38,786 nt of DNA from an uncultured Pelagibacteraceae bacterium (GCA_902604245.1 CACKXQ010000002.1:75018-113803); one strand, 5' to 3'. Numbered from the stretch's first letter, positions 16,905-24,451 are shown. Notes: a model not told the origin generated them from the letters alone. A program made the numbers and translations.

Positions 16905-17481
16905 ACTTTTAATTTTTATTTCAATCTTTATTCATCAATCAGTAATTAAAGCTGATAATATTAGAGAATTAGAAATAGAAGGTATTTCAATTAACGACAA
17001 TGCTCTTGATTTTTATCAAAAGAAAATTTTGGATAAAAATAAAAGATATTACCCTAACAGTAAGAAAATATGGCGAACATATATTAAACTTTTTGATAAT
17101 CAATTTGAAATAATTCAATTACATCTAGATGATAAATACAAAGTTATGGCTGTAGCAGGGATAATATATTTTAAAGATAGGGTTAATGGTAAAAAAAATT
17201 GTATTGATAAAAGAAACAAGATTGTTGGAGATCTAAGCAACATGCTAAAAAATACCACAAAATCATCTGAGGAAAAAAATATTCATGATGGTGATGTAAC
17301 GGGAAAATCTTATGAGTTAGCAATCTTCTTTGATTTTAAGGATGATTATAGTGAATATGTCAAAATTGGATGCCTTATATCATCAAGTGAATATTTTAAT
17401 TCAGAAAATCAAGATCATCATCTGAGATTATCTTTGACAAGTAGCAAATATCATTTTTGGCTAAGAGATGAGGCATATTAA
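16894..17481 (+). CDS. Secreted tandem-family protein, copy 2 (divergent motif)
   Basis: The 195-aa protein has a signal peptide ending VIKA (about 20), then ELEIEGISINDNALDFY. The GDSLL part of the family motif has become NDNAL, so this is one of the more divergent members. The two mature cysteines are C103 and C160 (57 apart), DVTGKS is at 134-139, and the end is FWLRDEAY. It is flanked on both sides by the 45-bp direct repeat, which marks it as the unit of a tandem duplication. The second cysteine lacks the usual following DW. Confidence 0.85.
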   Translation: MRLILLIFISIFIHQSVIKADNIRELEIEGISINDNALDFYQKKILDKNKRYYPNSKKIWRTYIKLFDNQFEIIQLHLDDKYKVMAVAGIIYFKDRVNGKKNCIDKRNKIVGDLSNMLKNTTKSSEEKNIHDGDVTGKSYELAIFFDFKDDYSEYVKIGCLISSSEYFNSENQDHHLRLSLTSSKYHFWLRDEAY

Positions 17482-17521
17482 TTTCATTTGAGAACGCTTG
17501 ATATAAAATTATGAGACTTAT
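17477..17521 (+). repeat. 45-bp direct repeat, copy B
   Basis: Identical to 16860-16904. Here the first bases are the stop of array copy 2, the middle is a non-coding relic of the Sel1 gene's last codons (TTTCATTTGAGAACGCTTGA), and the end is the start of array copy 3. Confidence 0.9.
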
Positions 17522-18104
17522 TATTATAATGGTTATTTCAATCTTTCATTTTCAATCACTTTCTAAGGCTGACGATATTAAAGAATTTCAGATGGAAGGT
17601 ATGAGTATAGGAGATAGCTTGTATAAACATTTTTCAGCAGAAAAAATATCCAATAGTCGGGTTAACTGGTATGATGATTTAGAGAAATATAAGTATAATT
17701 CATATGCTTTTGATAGTGATAAATTTCATACTTATGATTTTATTGATTTATGGGTTAAGTATGATGACAAGGATATTAAAATTGACTCAATGGCAGGTGT
17801 TCTTTACTTTGGAAACAATAAAAAAATAAAAGATATTAACGAATGCTATGAAACTCAAAAAAATATAGCTGATGAATTGCTAGTTATTTTTAAAAATGCA
17901 AAAAAAATTGGTCCTACCAAAGAAATTTTTTATACAGCTGACCCATCTGGTGAAACTAGTTACACCGATATCTACTTGGATATAAATAATGACTATGAGG
18001 TAGCTATAGGGTGTTACGATTGGAGTGATAAATTTTTAGGCATTAAAGAAGATCATCTTGGATTATCGTTGAGAAGTAAAGATCTAAGTTTTTGGTTAAA
18101 TTAA
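17511..18104 (+). CDS. Secreted tandem-family protein, copy 3
   Basis: The 197-aa protein has a signal peptide ending LSKA (20), followed by EFQMEGMSIGDSLYKHFS. The mature cysteines are C112 (NECYETQ) and C168 (IGCYDW), 56 apart, with DPSGET at 144-149 and the end LSFWLN. Its first codons are identical in DNA to copy 2 because both lie in the 45-bp repeat, but the proteins differ strongly after the signal peptide. Copy 4 begins 8 nt after its stop. Confidence 0.87.
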   Translation: MRLIIIMVISIFHFQSLSKADDIKEFQMEGMSIGDSLYKHFSAEKISNSRVNWYDDLEKYKYNSYAFDSDKFHTYDFIDLWVKYDDKDIKIDSMAGVLYFGNNKKIKDINECYETQKNIADELLVIFKNAKKIGPTKEIFYTADPSGETSYTDIYLDINNDYEVAIGCYDWSDKFLGIKEDHLGLSLRSKDLSFWLN

Positions 18105-18112
18105 ATTTTTAT

Positions 18113-18694
18113 ATGAAAATTTATTTTTTAATTTTAGTTTTATTAATTAACCTTCAATCTTCATCTAAAGCAGATGATATATCAGAATTTCAAATTGAAG
18201 GTGTAAGTATTGGGAGTAGCTTACTAGAATTTGGCTCAGAAAATCAAATTAAAAATATCAAATCATCAACACAGTATAAAAGTAAATATACTGTTTATGA
18301 TGCAGATAAATTAATTGAAATGACAAATTATGATTATATGAGCGTCACAACAAAGAATAACGATATTAATTATATTATAACAAGCGTTTCGGGGATAATA
18401 AATTATGATAAATTAGATATTTGTTTAGAAATGCAAAAAGAAATTGCTGCACAGATTGACAATGTGTTAAATTACAATGAGAAACAGGAGGTTGTTTATC
18501 CTTCTCAAAGAGATAAAACTGGAAATTCAAAAATACATTCAATAGTTTATTATTTTAAACCTCATCCATCTAATGAAGCAATATCAATAAATTGTGGTCA
18601 TTTTACAAAAAAAAGTAAAATACAAAGAACCCTAAAAGTTGGCGCACATAGTGATGAATTTGCTTTCTATTTAATTAATGAAGCCTATAAATAA
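18113..18694 (+). CDS. Secreted tandem-family protein, copy 4
   Basis: The start is taken at the ATG at 18113, since the signal peptide (MKIYFLILVLLINLQSSSKA) begins there; an in-frame ATG at 18092 overlaps copy 3 and would hide it. The 193-aa chain has EFQIEGVSIGSSLLEF, mature cysteines C104 (DICLEM) and C161 (INCGHF), 57 apart, and DKTGNS at 134-139. The family CxDW is changed to CGHF and the C-terminal FxxWL to FAFYL. Copy 5 follows after 5 nt. Confidence 0.86.
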   Translation: MKIYFLILVLLINLQSSSKADDISEFQIEGVSIGSSLLEFGSENQIKNIKSSTQYKSKYTVYDADKLIEMTNYDYMSVTTKNNDINYIITSVSGIINYDKLDICLEMQKEIAAQIDNVLNYNEKQEVVYPSQRDKTGNSKIHSIVYYFKPHPSNEAISINCGHFTKKSKIQRTLKVGAHSDEFAFYLINEAYK

Positions 18695-18699
18695 GGACA

Positions 18700-19278
18700 A
18701 TGAAATTTATAATTTCAATAGTAATATTAATTTTTAATCTTCAATACTTTGCCAAGGCTGACGAAATTAGAGAATTCACAATAGAAGGAGTTGGTATAGG
18801 AGACAGTTTAATAGATCATATGAGTATAGAAGATTACAATATTTTTCAAAAAGCCCAATATGAATACGTGCATACTTTTGCTACAATTAAAATAAAAGTA
18901 GATAATCTTAATTTATATGAGCAGGTTCGAGGTTATTACAAAATAAAAGATAAAAATAAAATTATTCATGCGGTAGAAGGAACAACAAGAATATCAAATA
19001 TTTCAGAGTGTATTAAATTAATGAATGAGGTCACTAATGAAATTGACAAAGAGTATTTACATTTAAAAAGTGAAAAAAATGTTTTTAATCATTGGGTTGA
19101 TAAATCAAATAAATCTAAAGTTCATCAAATAGATTATGAATTCAATTCAGGTGATGCAATAGCTGTTCAATGTGTTGACTGGAGCAAAGAAATGGAAGAA
19201 GAAAATGGGTGGATTGATAATTTCAGGGTAACTCTATTTGATAAAGATACACTTAATTTTTTGAGGTCCTTAAATTAG
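18700..19278 (+). CDS. Secreted tandem-family protein, copy 5
   Basis: The 192-aa protein follows AAGGACA, a possible ribosome site. The signal peptide ends FAKA (20) and is followed by EFTIEGVGIGDSLIDHMS. The mature cysteines are C104 (SECIKL) and C158 (VQCVDW), 54 apart. The usual D-x-[ST]-G-x-S loop reads DKSNKS (134-139), with Asn replacing Gly. The next 95 nt are non-coding, the first real break in the array, so copies 1-5 may form one transcript. Confidence 0.86.
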   Translation: MKFIISIVILIFNLQYFAKADEIREFTIEGVGIGDSLIDHMSIEDYNIFQKAQYEYVHTFATIKIKVDNLNLYEQVRGYYKIKDKNKIIHAVEGTTRISNISECIKLMNEVTNEIDKEYLHLKSEKNVFNHWVDKSNKSKVHQIDYEFNSGDAIAVQCVDWSKEMEEENGWIDNFRVTLFDKDTLNFLRSLN

Positions 19279-19373
19279 TCACACTCTCTTCTCATAATTT
19301 CAAAATTAAGAATATTCATTTCAGATATTTAGAAATCTTGACACTCATAAGTCATAGTGAGAAAGTGTTGAGT
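19279..19373 (+). promoter_or_regulatory. Array spacer 1, leader similar to spacer 2
   Basis: This 95-nt non-coding gap before copy 6 ends in a leader (about 19330-19373) that resembles the one before copy 8 (about 20634-20676). Both contain ATCTTGACAC, then ATA, TC-TA-TGAGAA, and then the ATG. TTGACA is a perfect -35 word, but no convincing -10 lies 16-18 nt downstream. It probably carries an internal promoter or is a duplicated 5' leader. Confidence 0.4.
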
Positions 19374-19961
19374 ATGAAAATATTTTTAACAATTCTAATT
19401 TTAATCTTTAATTTTGAAACGTTGGTCAAAGCAAATGATATTAGAGAATTAGAAATAGAGGGTTTTAGTATAGGTGATAGTTTATTGGAATATTTTAGTT
19501 TGGATGAAATAAAATCAAATTCTATTGCAGATTATAAAAGTAAAAAATTTGTTAGATTTTTACCTTATAACGAATCTCTAAATTTAAAACAATACGAAGC
19601 CATGAACTTTCATTACAAGTCTACTAATTATGAAATTTCTGAAATAAGTGGTGCCATTCTTTATGATAACAATTTAGATACATGCTTAGTTGAAATGAAA
19701 CAAATAATAGATGAACTTGAAGAGTCCCTAAGTGGTTTTAAAAAAATTGATCAAGGTACAAGACCTTTTAGTGAAGCTGATGCCTCTGGAGAGTCTACGG
19801 TTTCCAGGATAAAATTTGAGGCTAAAGATAAAGGAGCTATTTATTTTGCGTGTTACAGATTCTCTGAAAAGATTAAGGAGGAACTTAATTGGACAGACTC
19901 ATTAAGGATTTCATTAACTAGCAAAGAATTTATAACTTGGTTAGATAATGAAGCATATTAA
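19374..19961 (+). CDS. Secreted tandem-family protein, copy 6
   Basis: The start is set at the ATG at 19374, where the signal peptide begins (MKIFLTILILIFNFETLVKA); an in-frame ATG at 19338 would add 12 residues from the leader. The 195-aa chain has ELEIEGFSIGDSLLEYFS, cysteines C104 (DTCLVE) and C160 (FACYRF), 56 apart, DASGES at 136-141, and the end FITWLDNEAY. Its 3' end shares GCATATTAATTTCA with the end of copy 2, the same word at which the 45-bp repeat begins. Confidence 0.86.
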   Translation: MKIFLTILILIFNFETLVKANDIRELEIEGFSIGDSLLEYFSLDEIKSNSIADYKSKKFVRFLPYNESLNLKQYEAMNFHYKSTNYEISEISGAILYDNNLDTCLVEMKQIIDELEESLSGFKKIDQGTRPFSEADASGESTVSRIKFEAKDKGAIYFACYRFSEKIKEELNWTDSLRISLTSKEFITWLDNEAY

Positions 19962-19976
19962 TTTCAACTAAAAACT

Positions 19977-20561
19977 ATGAGAAAATTTTTAATATTTCTG
20001 ACTCTTATCATTTCTTTTCAATCCTGGGTAAAAGCTGATGATATTAGAGATTTTCAAATAGAAGGAATAACCGTTAGAGATAGTTTGCTTGAATATTTTA
20101 GTCTAGAAGAAATAAAAAAATTTAATTCTTATTTTTATAAAAACAAAGAATATAAAATTTTACAAACTAACATAATATCAGATAATTATGATTCAATTGA
20201 AGTGACGGTTAAAAATGGAGATAATAGCTATAAAATTTATCAAGTGTTAGGGGGTATATTTTATAAAAATAATATAAAAAATTGTCATAATAAACAGATA
20301 GAAATTGACACTGAATTTACAGATTTATTTACAAATAATGTAAAAAAAACATCATGGGAAAAAAAACATTCAGCAGATAAAACGGGCAATAGCTTTTCTA
20401 AAGCTATTCAATATGAATTTAATTCGAACGATGTAGTGAGAATAAGTTGCTATGATTGGAGTAAAAAGTTTGAAGATGAAGTTGGCTACACAGACAATCT
20501 CAGGGTGACAATAATAGATTCATATTTCCGTAATTGGTTAAACACCGTAGCACATAAATGA
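19977..20561 (+). CDS. Secreted tandem-family protein, copy 7
   Basis: The 194-aa protein has a signal peptide ending WVKA (20), then DFQIEGITVRDSLLEYFSLEEIK, close to copy 6 in this part (LLEYFSL[DE]EIK). The mature cysteines are C103 (KNCHNK) and C158 (ISCYDW), 55 apart. DKTGNS is at 134-139, and the protein ends FRNWLNTVAHK. It starts 15 nt after copy 6; after it comes a 115-nt gap. Confidence 0.86.
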   Translation: MRKFLIFLTLIISFQSWVKADDIRDFQIEGITVRDSLLEYFSLEEIKKFNSYFYKNKEYKILQTNIISDNYDSIEVTVKNGDNSYKIYQVLGGIFYKNNIKNCHNKQIEIDTEFTDLFTNNVKKTSWEKKHSADKTGNSFSKAIQYEFNSNDVVRISCYDWSKKFEDEVGYTDNLRVTIIDSYFRNWLNTVAHK

Positions 20562-20676
20562 TGACATATAGCCTTCAATATCGCAGAATTATTTTCAAAT
20601 CTGTTGAGTGTATAAAATTTAATTTAACTTATCTGAGATCTTGACACAAATACATCGTAATGAGAAGTTATTCTTT
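20562..20676 (+). promoter_or_regulatory. Array spacer 2, leader similar to spacer 1
   Basis: This 115-nt non-coding gap precedes copy 8. It ends in GAGATCTTGACAC and a TGAGAA segment before the ATG, like spacer 1. A TATAAA word lies at about 20611-20616 without a clear -35. It is the second likely point at which transcription of the array is started again. Confidence 0.35.
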
Positions 20677-21246
20677 ATGAAGTATTTTTTTTTTGCTTTA
20701 CTTTTAATCTTTAGTCTTCACTCGTGGACCATGGCTGATGAAGTAAAAGAGTTTGAGATAGATGGAATGAGTATTGGAGATAGTTTATTTGAATACAAAA
20801 GTTTTAATGAAATTGAAAAAGCTGTTGAAAATAAAATGATGTATCCAGATAGTAATTTTGCTGTGATTGTTTTTAACCCTAATTCAAAACAACCTTATGA
20901 TTATATAGAGATTGTTTATGACATTACTAATAAAGAATATATTATTGATGCATTAACAGGTTTGGTTAATTATCCAAATAGTTATGATAAATGCAAAAAA
21001 AATAAAATTAATATTAGCAATGAATTTAAATTAATATTTAAAGATGCTGAAATCTATGAAAACGAGAGTCCACATTATTATTTTCCAGATTCTACTGTAG
21101 ATCAGATAGATTTTTATCCAAAATCAGGAGGATTTGTAAGAGTTTCTTGTACAGACTGGTCAGAAAAATTATTCAAAGAAAATGAATGGGTGGATAATTT
21201 AAAAGTTTCGATAGGGTCAGTACAATTTTCAGATTTTTTAAATTAA
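20677..21246 (+). CDS. Secreted tandem-family protein, copy 8
   Basis: The start is placed at 20677, where the signal peptide begins (MKYFFFALLLIFSLHSWTMA); an in-frame ATG at 20641 lies in the leader. The 189-aa protein, the shortest intact copy, has EFEIDGMSIGDSLFEY, cysteines C106 (DKCKKN) and C158 (VSCTDW), 52 apart. The D-x-[ST]-G-x-S loop is lost (FPDSTVDQ). Its signal-peptide DNA is very close to that of copy 10, yet the rest of the two proteins differs. The stop overlaps copy 9 by 1 nt. Confidence 0.86.
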   Translation: MKYFFFALLLIFSLHSWTMADEVKEFEIDGMSIGDSLFEYKSFNEIEKAVENKMMYPDSNFAVIVFNPNSKQPYDYIEIVYDITNKEYIIDALTGLVNYPNSYDKCKKNKINISNEFKLIFKDAEIYENESPHYYFPDSTVDQIDFYPKSGGFVRVSCTDWSEKLFKENEWVDNLKVSIGSVQFSDFLN

Positions 21247-21824
21247 TGTTTATTAGAGGACTTATAATTTCCTTATTTCTAATTTGTTGTTTTCAGTTTC
21301 AATCAAAAGCTGAAGATATCAGAGAATTTCAAATAGAGGGAATAAGTATTGGAGATAGTCTATTAAAATATGTAGACCTGGAGCAAATCAAAAATAATTC
21401 CAGTTTTCACTACAATTCAAAAAAATTTGGTGCTTATTATTTAGAACTTGAAAATTCTGATTACGATGGTTTACAAATAGATTTTGAAAATAGTGGAGAA
21501 TTTATAATTGAAGGGTTTGGAGGAAAAATTTTTTTTGAAAAAAATTTTATGGAAAAATGTTTACAAAAAGAAAAAGAGATTCTTGCCTCAGTCAAAGAAA
21601 TTTTAAAATCTAAAACCAAATATACAAACCATGGTATAACGCCACATAATTATGACAAAAGTGGAAAATCTATAGGTAGTTGGCATACATTCGAATTTAA
21701 TGATGGTAGTGGAATTATAAGCCTTGAATGTATGAACTGGAGTGATGAAACCAATTTTGATGACAACCTAGAATTAATGATACTCTCAGAAAAATTTCAA
21801 GATTTTGTAAATAACTATTATTAA
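21246..21824 (+). CDS. Secreted tandem-family protein, copy 9
   Basis: The 192-aa protein starts in the copy 8 stop (TAATG). Its signal peptide (MFIRGLIISLFLICCFQFQSKA) is two residues longer than in the other copies and contains CC, but the mature chain still has only two cysteines, C105 (EKCLQK) and C162 (LECMNW), 57 apart. EFQIEGISIGDSLLKY gives the family motif, and DKSGKS is at 137-142. The C-terminal FxxWL is replaced by FQDFVNNYY. Copy 10 follows after 2 nt. Confidence 0.86.
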   Translation: MFIRGLIISLFLICCFQFQSKAEDIREFQIEGISIGDSLLKYVDLEQIKNNSSFHYNSKKFGAYYLELENSDYDGLQIDFENSGEFIIEGFGGKIFFEKNFMEKCLQKEKEILASVKEILKSKTKYTNHGITPHNYDKSGKSIGSWHTFEFNDGSGIISLECMNWSDETNFDDNLELMILSEKFQDFVNNYY

Positions 21825-21826
21825 AG

Positions 21827-22426
21827 ATGAAAATATTTTTTACAGCTCTAGTTTTAATCTTTAGTCTTCAATCCTGGACCCAGGCTGAAAATATTTCTGA
21901 ATTTGAAATAGATGGAATCAGTATTGGAGATAATTTATTTGATTACTACAGTAAAAAAGAAATTAATGAAGGAAGACTATATGAATATAAAGATTTTAAA
22001 TTTGTCGGTTTACAATTAAATACAAAAAAATCAAGTGAATACGATGTACTTCAATTTCACTATAATCAAATTGATTATGAAAAAAGTAAAAAAAAGTCTC
22101 TTATAGTTGATTCAGTTATTGGAGCGTTATTCTACCCAAATATAAAAGATTGTTATTTAAAGAAAGACGAGATAGTTGCTGATATAGAAAATTCATTAAC
22201 TAATTTCACAAAAGATTATGAGGGCACATATAAAGCTAGTGAAGATATTACAGGCAAAAGTACTATGACTGCAGTTATATTTGCATCTGACAGTGGAGAA
22301 ATTGGAGTTACATGCACACATTATGCAAAGGAATTTAAAAATAAAAAAAATTATGAAAATAATTTAAGAGTAGATATTTCTTCAAAAGAATTTTCTAAAT
22401 GGCTAAAATACGAAGCTTATAAATAA
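21827..22426 (+). CDS. Secreted tandem-family protein, copy 10
   Basis: The 199-aa protein is the longest copy. The signal peptide ends WTQA (20), followed by EFEIDGISIGDNLFDYYS. The mature cysteines are C109 (KDCYLK) and C163 (VTCTHY), 54 apart, with DITGKS at 140-145 and the end FSKWLKYEAYK. The 5' DNA (about the first 120 nt) is strikingly like copy 8, while the middle is not, which suggests either recent duplication with fast change or local gene conversion. It overlaps copy 11 by 1 nt. Confidence 0.86.
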   Translation: MKIFFTALVLIFSLQSWTQAENISEFEIDGISIGDNLFDYYSKKEINEGRLYEYKDFKFVGLQLNTKKSSEYDVLQFHYNQIDYEKSKKKSLIVDSVIGALFYPNIKDCYLKKDEIVADIENSLTNFTKDYEGTYKASEDITGKSTMTAVIFASDSGEIGVTCTHYAKEFKNKKNYENNLRVDISSKEFSKWLKYEAYK

Positions 22427-23013
22427 TGAAAATTTTATTAACAATATTAATTTTAAACTTTTGTTTTCAATCATTGACTAAGGCAGATGATATTAAGGAT
22501 TTTCAGATAGACGGTATTAGTGTTGGGGATACTCTTATAAAATATATGACAGAAGATGAAATTTTAATAGAAAAGAAAAAAAGAGAAAATTATTATTCCT
22601 ATCTAGGCGACCCAATATTCTATGAAGTATATAGTTTTGGCAAATCGAGCCAATACGATTACATATCTTTTTTTCTTAAATCAAATGATAGAAACTTCAT
22701 TATACAAGCAATATACGGAGTCAAACTTTATGAAAATGACATTAGCAAATGCTATAAAAAACAAAATGAAATAATTGCAGAATTAGAAAATTTATTTAAA
22801 AATTTAAAAAAATATTCAGAAGAATTACCTTTAGGACAAGACACTAGTGGAAACAGTATTATCAAAAGAACTTATTATAGCTTTGAAAATCAAGATATTA
22901 TTGCTGTAGAATGTTATGATTGGCACGAAAGTATGCAAAAGAGTAATCCGTCAAACCCTGATATTCTATCATTATCAATAAATACTAAGGAATTGTTTTC
23001 TTGGATTAATTGA
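22426..23013 (+). CDS. Secreted tandem-family protein, copy 11
   Basis: The 195-aa protein is the last intact member. The signal peptide ends LTKA (20), then DFQIDGISVGDTLIKYMTEDEI. The mature cysteines are C109 (SKCYKK) and C163 (VECYDW), 54 apart; the extra Cys13 is inside the signal. DTSGNS is at 139-144 and the end is LFSWIN. The broken twelfth copy begins 22 nt after its stop. Confidence 0.86.
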   Translation: MKILLTILILNFCFQSLTKADDIKDFQIDGISVGDTLIKYMTEDEILIEKKKRENYYSYLGDPIFYEVYSFGKSSQYDYISFFLKSNDRNFIIQAIYGVKLYENDISKCYKKQNEIIAELENLFKNLKKYSEELPLGQDTSGNSIIKRTYYSFENQDIIAVECYDWHESMQKSNPSNPDILSLSINTKELFSWIN

Positions 23014-23035
23014 AATTATTGTTCAAAGTAGATTA

Positions 23036-23199
23036 ATGAGGATATTTATACCATTTTTAGTTTTCAATCGTTGTTTTGTGTAGGTGACATTAAAGATTTG
23101 CAGATCGAAGGGATCAGTCTTGAGACAAGTTCTTTAGATTATTACAGTAAGACTAAAATTAAAGAAAATTCTAAGAATTATATTAAAAAGAAAAGCTAA
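23036..23199 (+). pseudogene. Secreted tandem-family protein, copy 12, frameshifted and truncated
   Basis: From the ATG at 23036 the frame starts MRIFIPFL and meets TAG at once. Reading on in the next frame from about 23062 gives FQSLFCVGDIKDLQIEGIS, then LETSSLDYYSKTKIKEN, and a TAA at 23197-23199. This is clearly the family's signal peptide and motif. The shift is 1 nt within the T-run near 23053-23057. The copy stops after about 55 residues, so both cysteines and the C-terminal two thirds are gone. The convergent methyltransferase ends 2 nt away, so the truncation marks the array's right border. Confidence 0.8.
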
Positions 23200-23201
23200 T
23201 T

Positions 23202-23819
23202 TTATTTGAATAATAACCTAATTTTTTTTGAGAAATATTTTTTTACCAAGTTTAAAATTGATATTTTAACTGGAGTTTTTAAATTATCTTCAACTATATT
23301 AAATTTAATACTATCTTTCCAACTTAATTCGATTACTAAACTTTCACGAAAATAATCATTAAATTTTTTGATTGTTCCTACAGTTAACACAGGTTCAAAA
23401 TATTGTTGTTTTTTTGAAATATTAATTTGATTATTAACATCATCAAATACTAAGTGCCAAATATGAGCTTTTTTATTTTCAAAAACCAAATTATCTTCAA
23501 GTCTTGTAGGTACTTCTATATATCCTTTTTTTCCTACTCTAGATAATTCATTTAAAAAATAAGAAATATCCTCAACATGTTCAGCTACATGGGAAGCAAT
23601 AACAAAATCAAACTCCTTATCTTTAAAAGGCAATTTTTTTTCAGTGATCTTTACAAATGATTTTCCTTTATAATGATTTGATAAATCTAGTATATCACTA
23701 ACTGTTGTTGCATATTTATTTGCACCATATCCACATCCAATATCTAAAATTTTCCAGCCTGGATTTTCTGAAAGGGTTTTTTCTATGTAGATTTTTGATG
23801 TTCTATTGATCAGAAAAAT
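23202..23819 (-). CDS. Class I SAM-dependent methyltransferase lacking a standard start codon
   Basis: The reading frame is open from just after a stop inside the rpsD end down to 23202. Motif I is LDIGCGYGAN and the later acidic block is DFVIASHVAEHVED, both typical of class I methyltransferases; the substrate is unknown. No ATG, GTG or TTG exists before motif I. The first canonical start, TTG at 23633, would lose the SAM site. The coordinate given uses ATT at 23819, which overlaps the rpsD stop as TAATT, one base away from the TAATG overlap used repeatedly in this genome. CTG at 23813 is an alternative, and a dead gene is also possible. Confidence 0.6.
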   Translation of the reverse strand: MFLINRTSKIYIEKTLSENPGWKILDIGCGYGANKYATTVSDILDLSNHYKGKSFVKITEKKLPFKDKEFDFVIASHVAEHVEDISYFLNELSRVGKKGYIEVPTRLEDNLVFENKKAHIWHLVFDDVNNQINISKKQQYFEPVLTVGTIKKFNDYFRESLVIELSWKDSIKFNIVEDNLKTPVKISILNLVKKYFSKKIRLLFK

Positions 23820-24436
23820 TATCTTGAATAATATTCAATTACTAAATTAGGCTCCATAACGACTGGATATGGAACTTCCTCAAACTTAGGAATTCTTACA
23901 AATTTAACTTTTTTGTTTTTTTCGTCTAATTGTAAATATTCTGGAACTTCTCTTTCTTTATTTGCAAGTGCAATATCAATTAAAGCTAATTGTTTTGATT
24001 TATCTCGTATTTCAATACTATCTTCTTCTTTTACTTGATAGCTTGATATATTTACTTTTTTTCCATTTACCCTCACATGCCCATGGTTAATCAATTGTCT
24101 TGATGAAAAAATAGTATTTGATAGTTTTGATCTATAAATTACTGCATCAAGTCTTCTTTCTAATAATCCAATTAAATTTTCCGCAGTATCACCTTTTTTC
24201 ATTATTGCTCTTTTATACATATTTCTAAACTGTCTTTCGTTCATGTTGCCATAGTAGCACTTTAATTTTTGTTTAGCTTGAAGCTGAATTCCATAATCAG
24301 ATGGTTTAGATGACTTTGACTGTCCATGTTGTCCTGGGGGATATGCTCTAGTATTAAATGGACTTTTAGGTCTACCCCATAAATTTACCTTAAGTCTTCT
24401 ATCGACTTTATGTTTTGAATTTAAACGTTTTGTCAT
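23819..24436 (-). CDS. rpsD: 30S ribosomal protein S4
   Basis: The 205-aa protein is a primary 16S rRNA-binding protein of the small subunit. It shows the N-terminal RRLKVNLWGRPKSP region, the YPPGQHG motif (about 32-38), and the S4 RNA-binding domain with ERRLDAVIYRSKLS and RQLINHGHVRVNGKKVN. The C-terminus (PNLVIEYYSR) is the normal S4 ending. It is transcribed leftward from its own promoter at 24452-24479. No zinc-binding cysteines are present near the N-terminus. Confidence 0.98.
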   Translation of the reverse strand: MTKRLNSKHKVDRRLKVNLWGRPKSPFNTRAYPPGQHGQSKSSKPSDYGIQLQAKQKLKCYYGNMNERQFRNMYKRAIMKKGDTAENLIGLLERRLDAVIYRSKLSNTIFSSRQLINHGHVRVNGKKVNISSYQVKEEDSIEIRDKSKQLALIDIALANKEREVPEYLQLDEKNKKVKFVRIPKFEEVPYPVVMEPNLVIEYYSR

Positions 24437-24451
24437 ATATAAGTTATTGGG

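Noticed and set aside
19337..19373. Perfect TTGACA words before copies 6 and 8 as complete promoters
   Set aside because: No TATAAT-like box occurs 16-18 nt downstream in either leader; kept only as a shared leader.
23202..23633. Methyltransferase starting at TTG 23633
   Set aside because: That start removes the LDIGCGYG SAM-binding motif, which is intact and in frame upstream.
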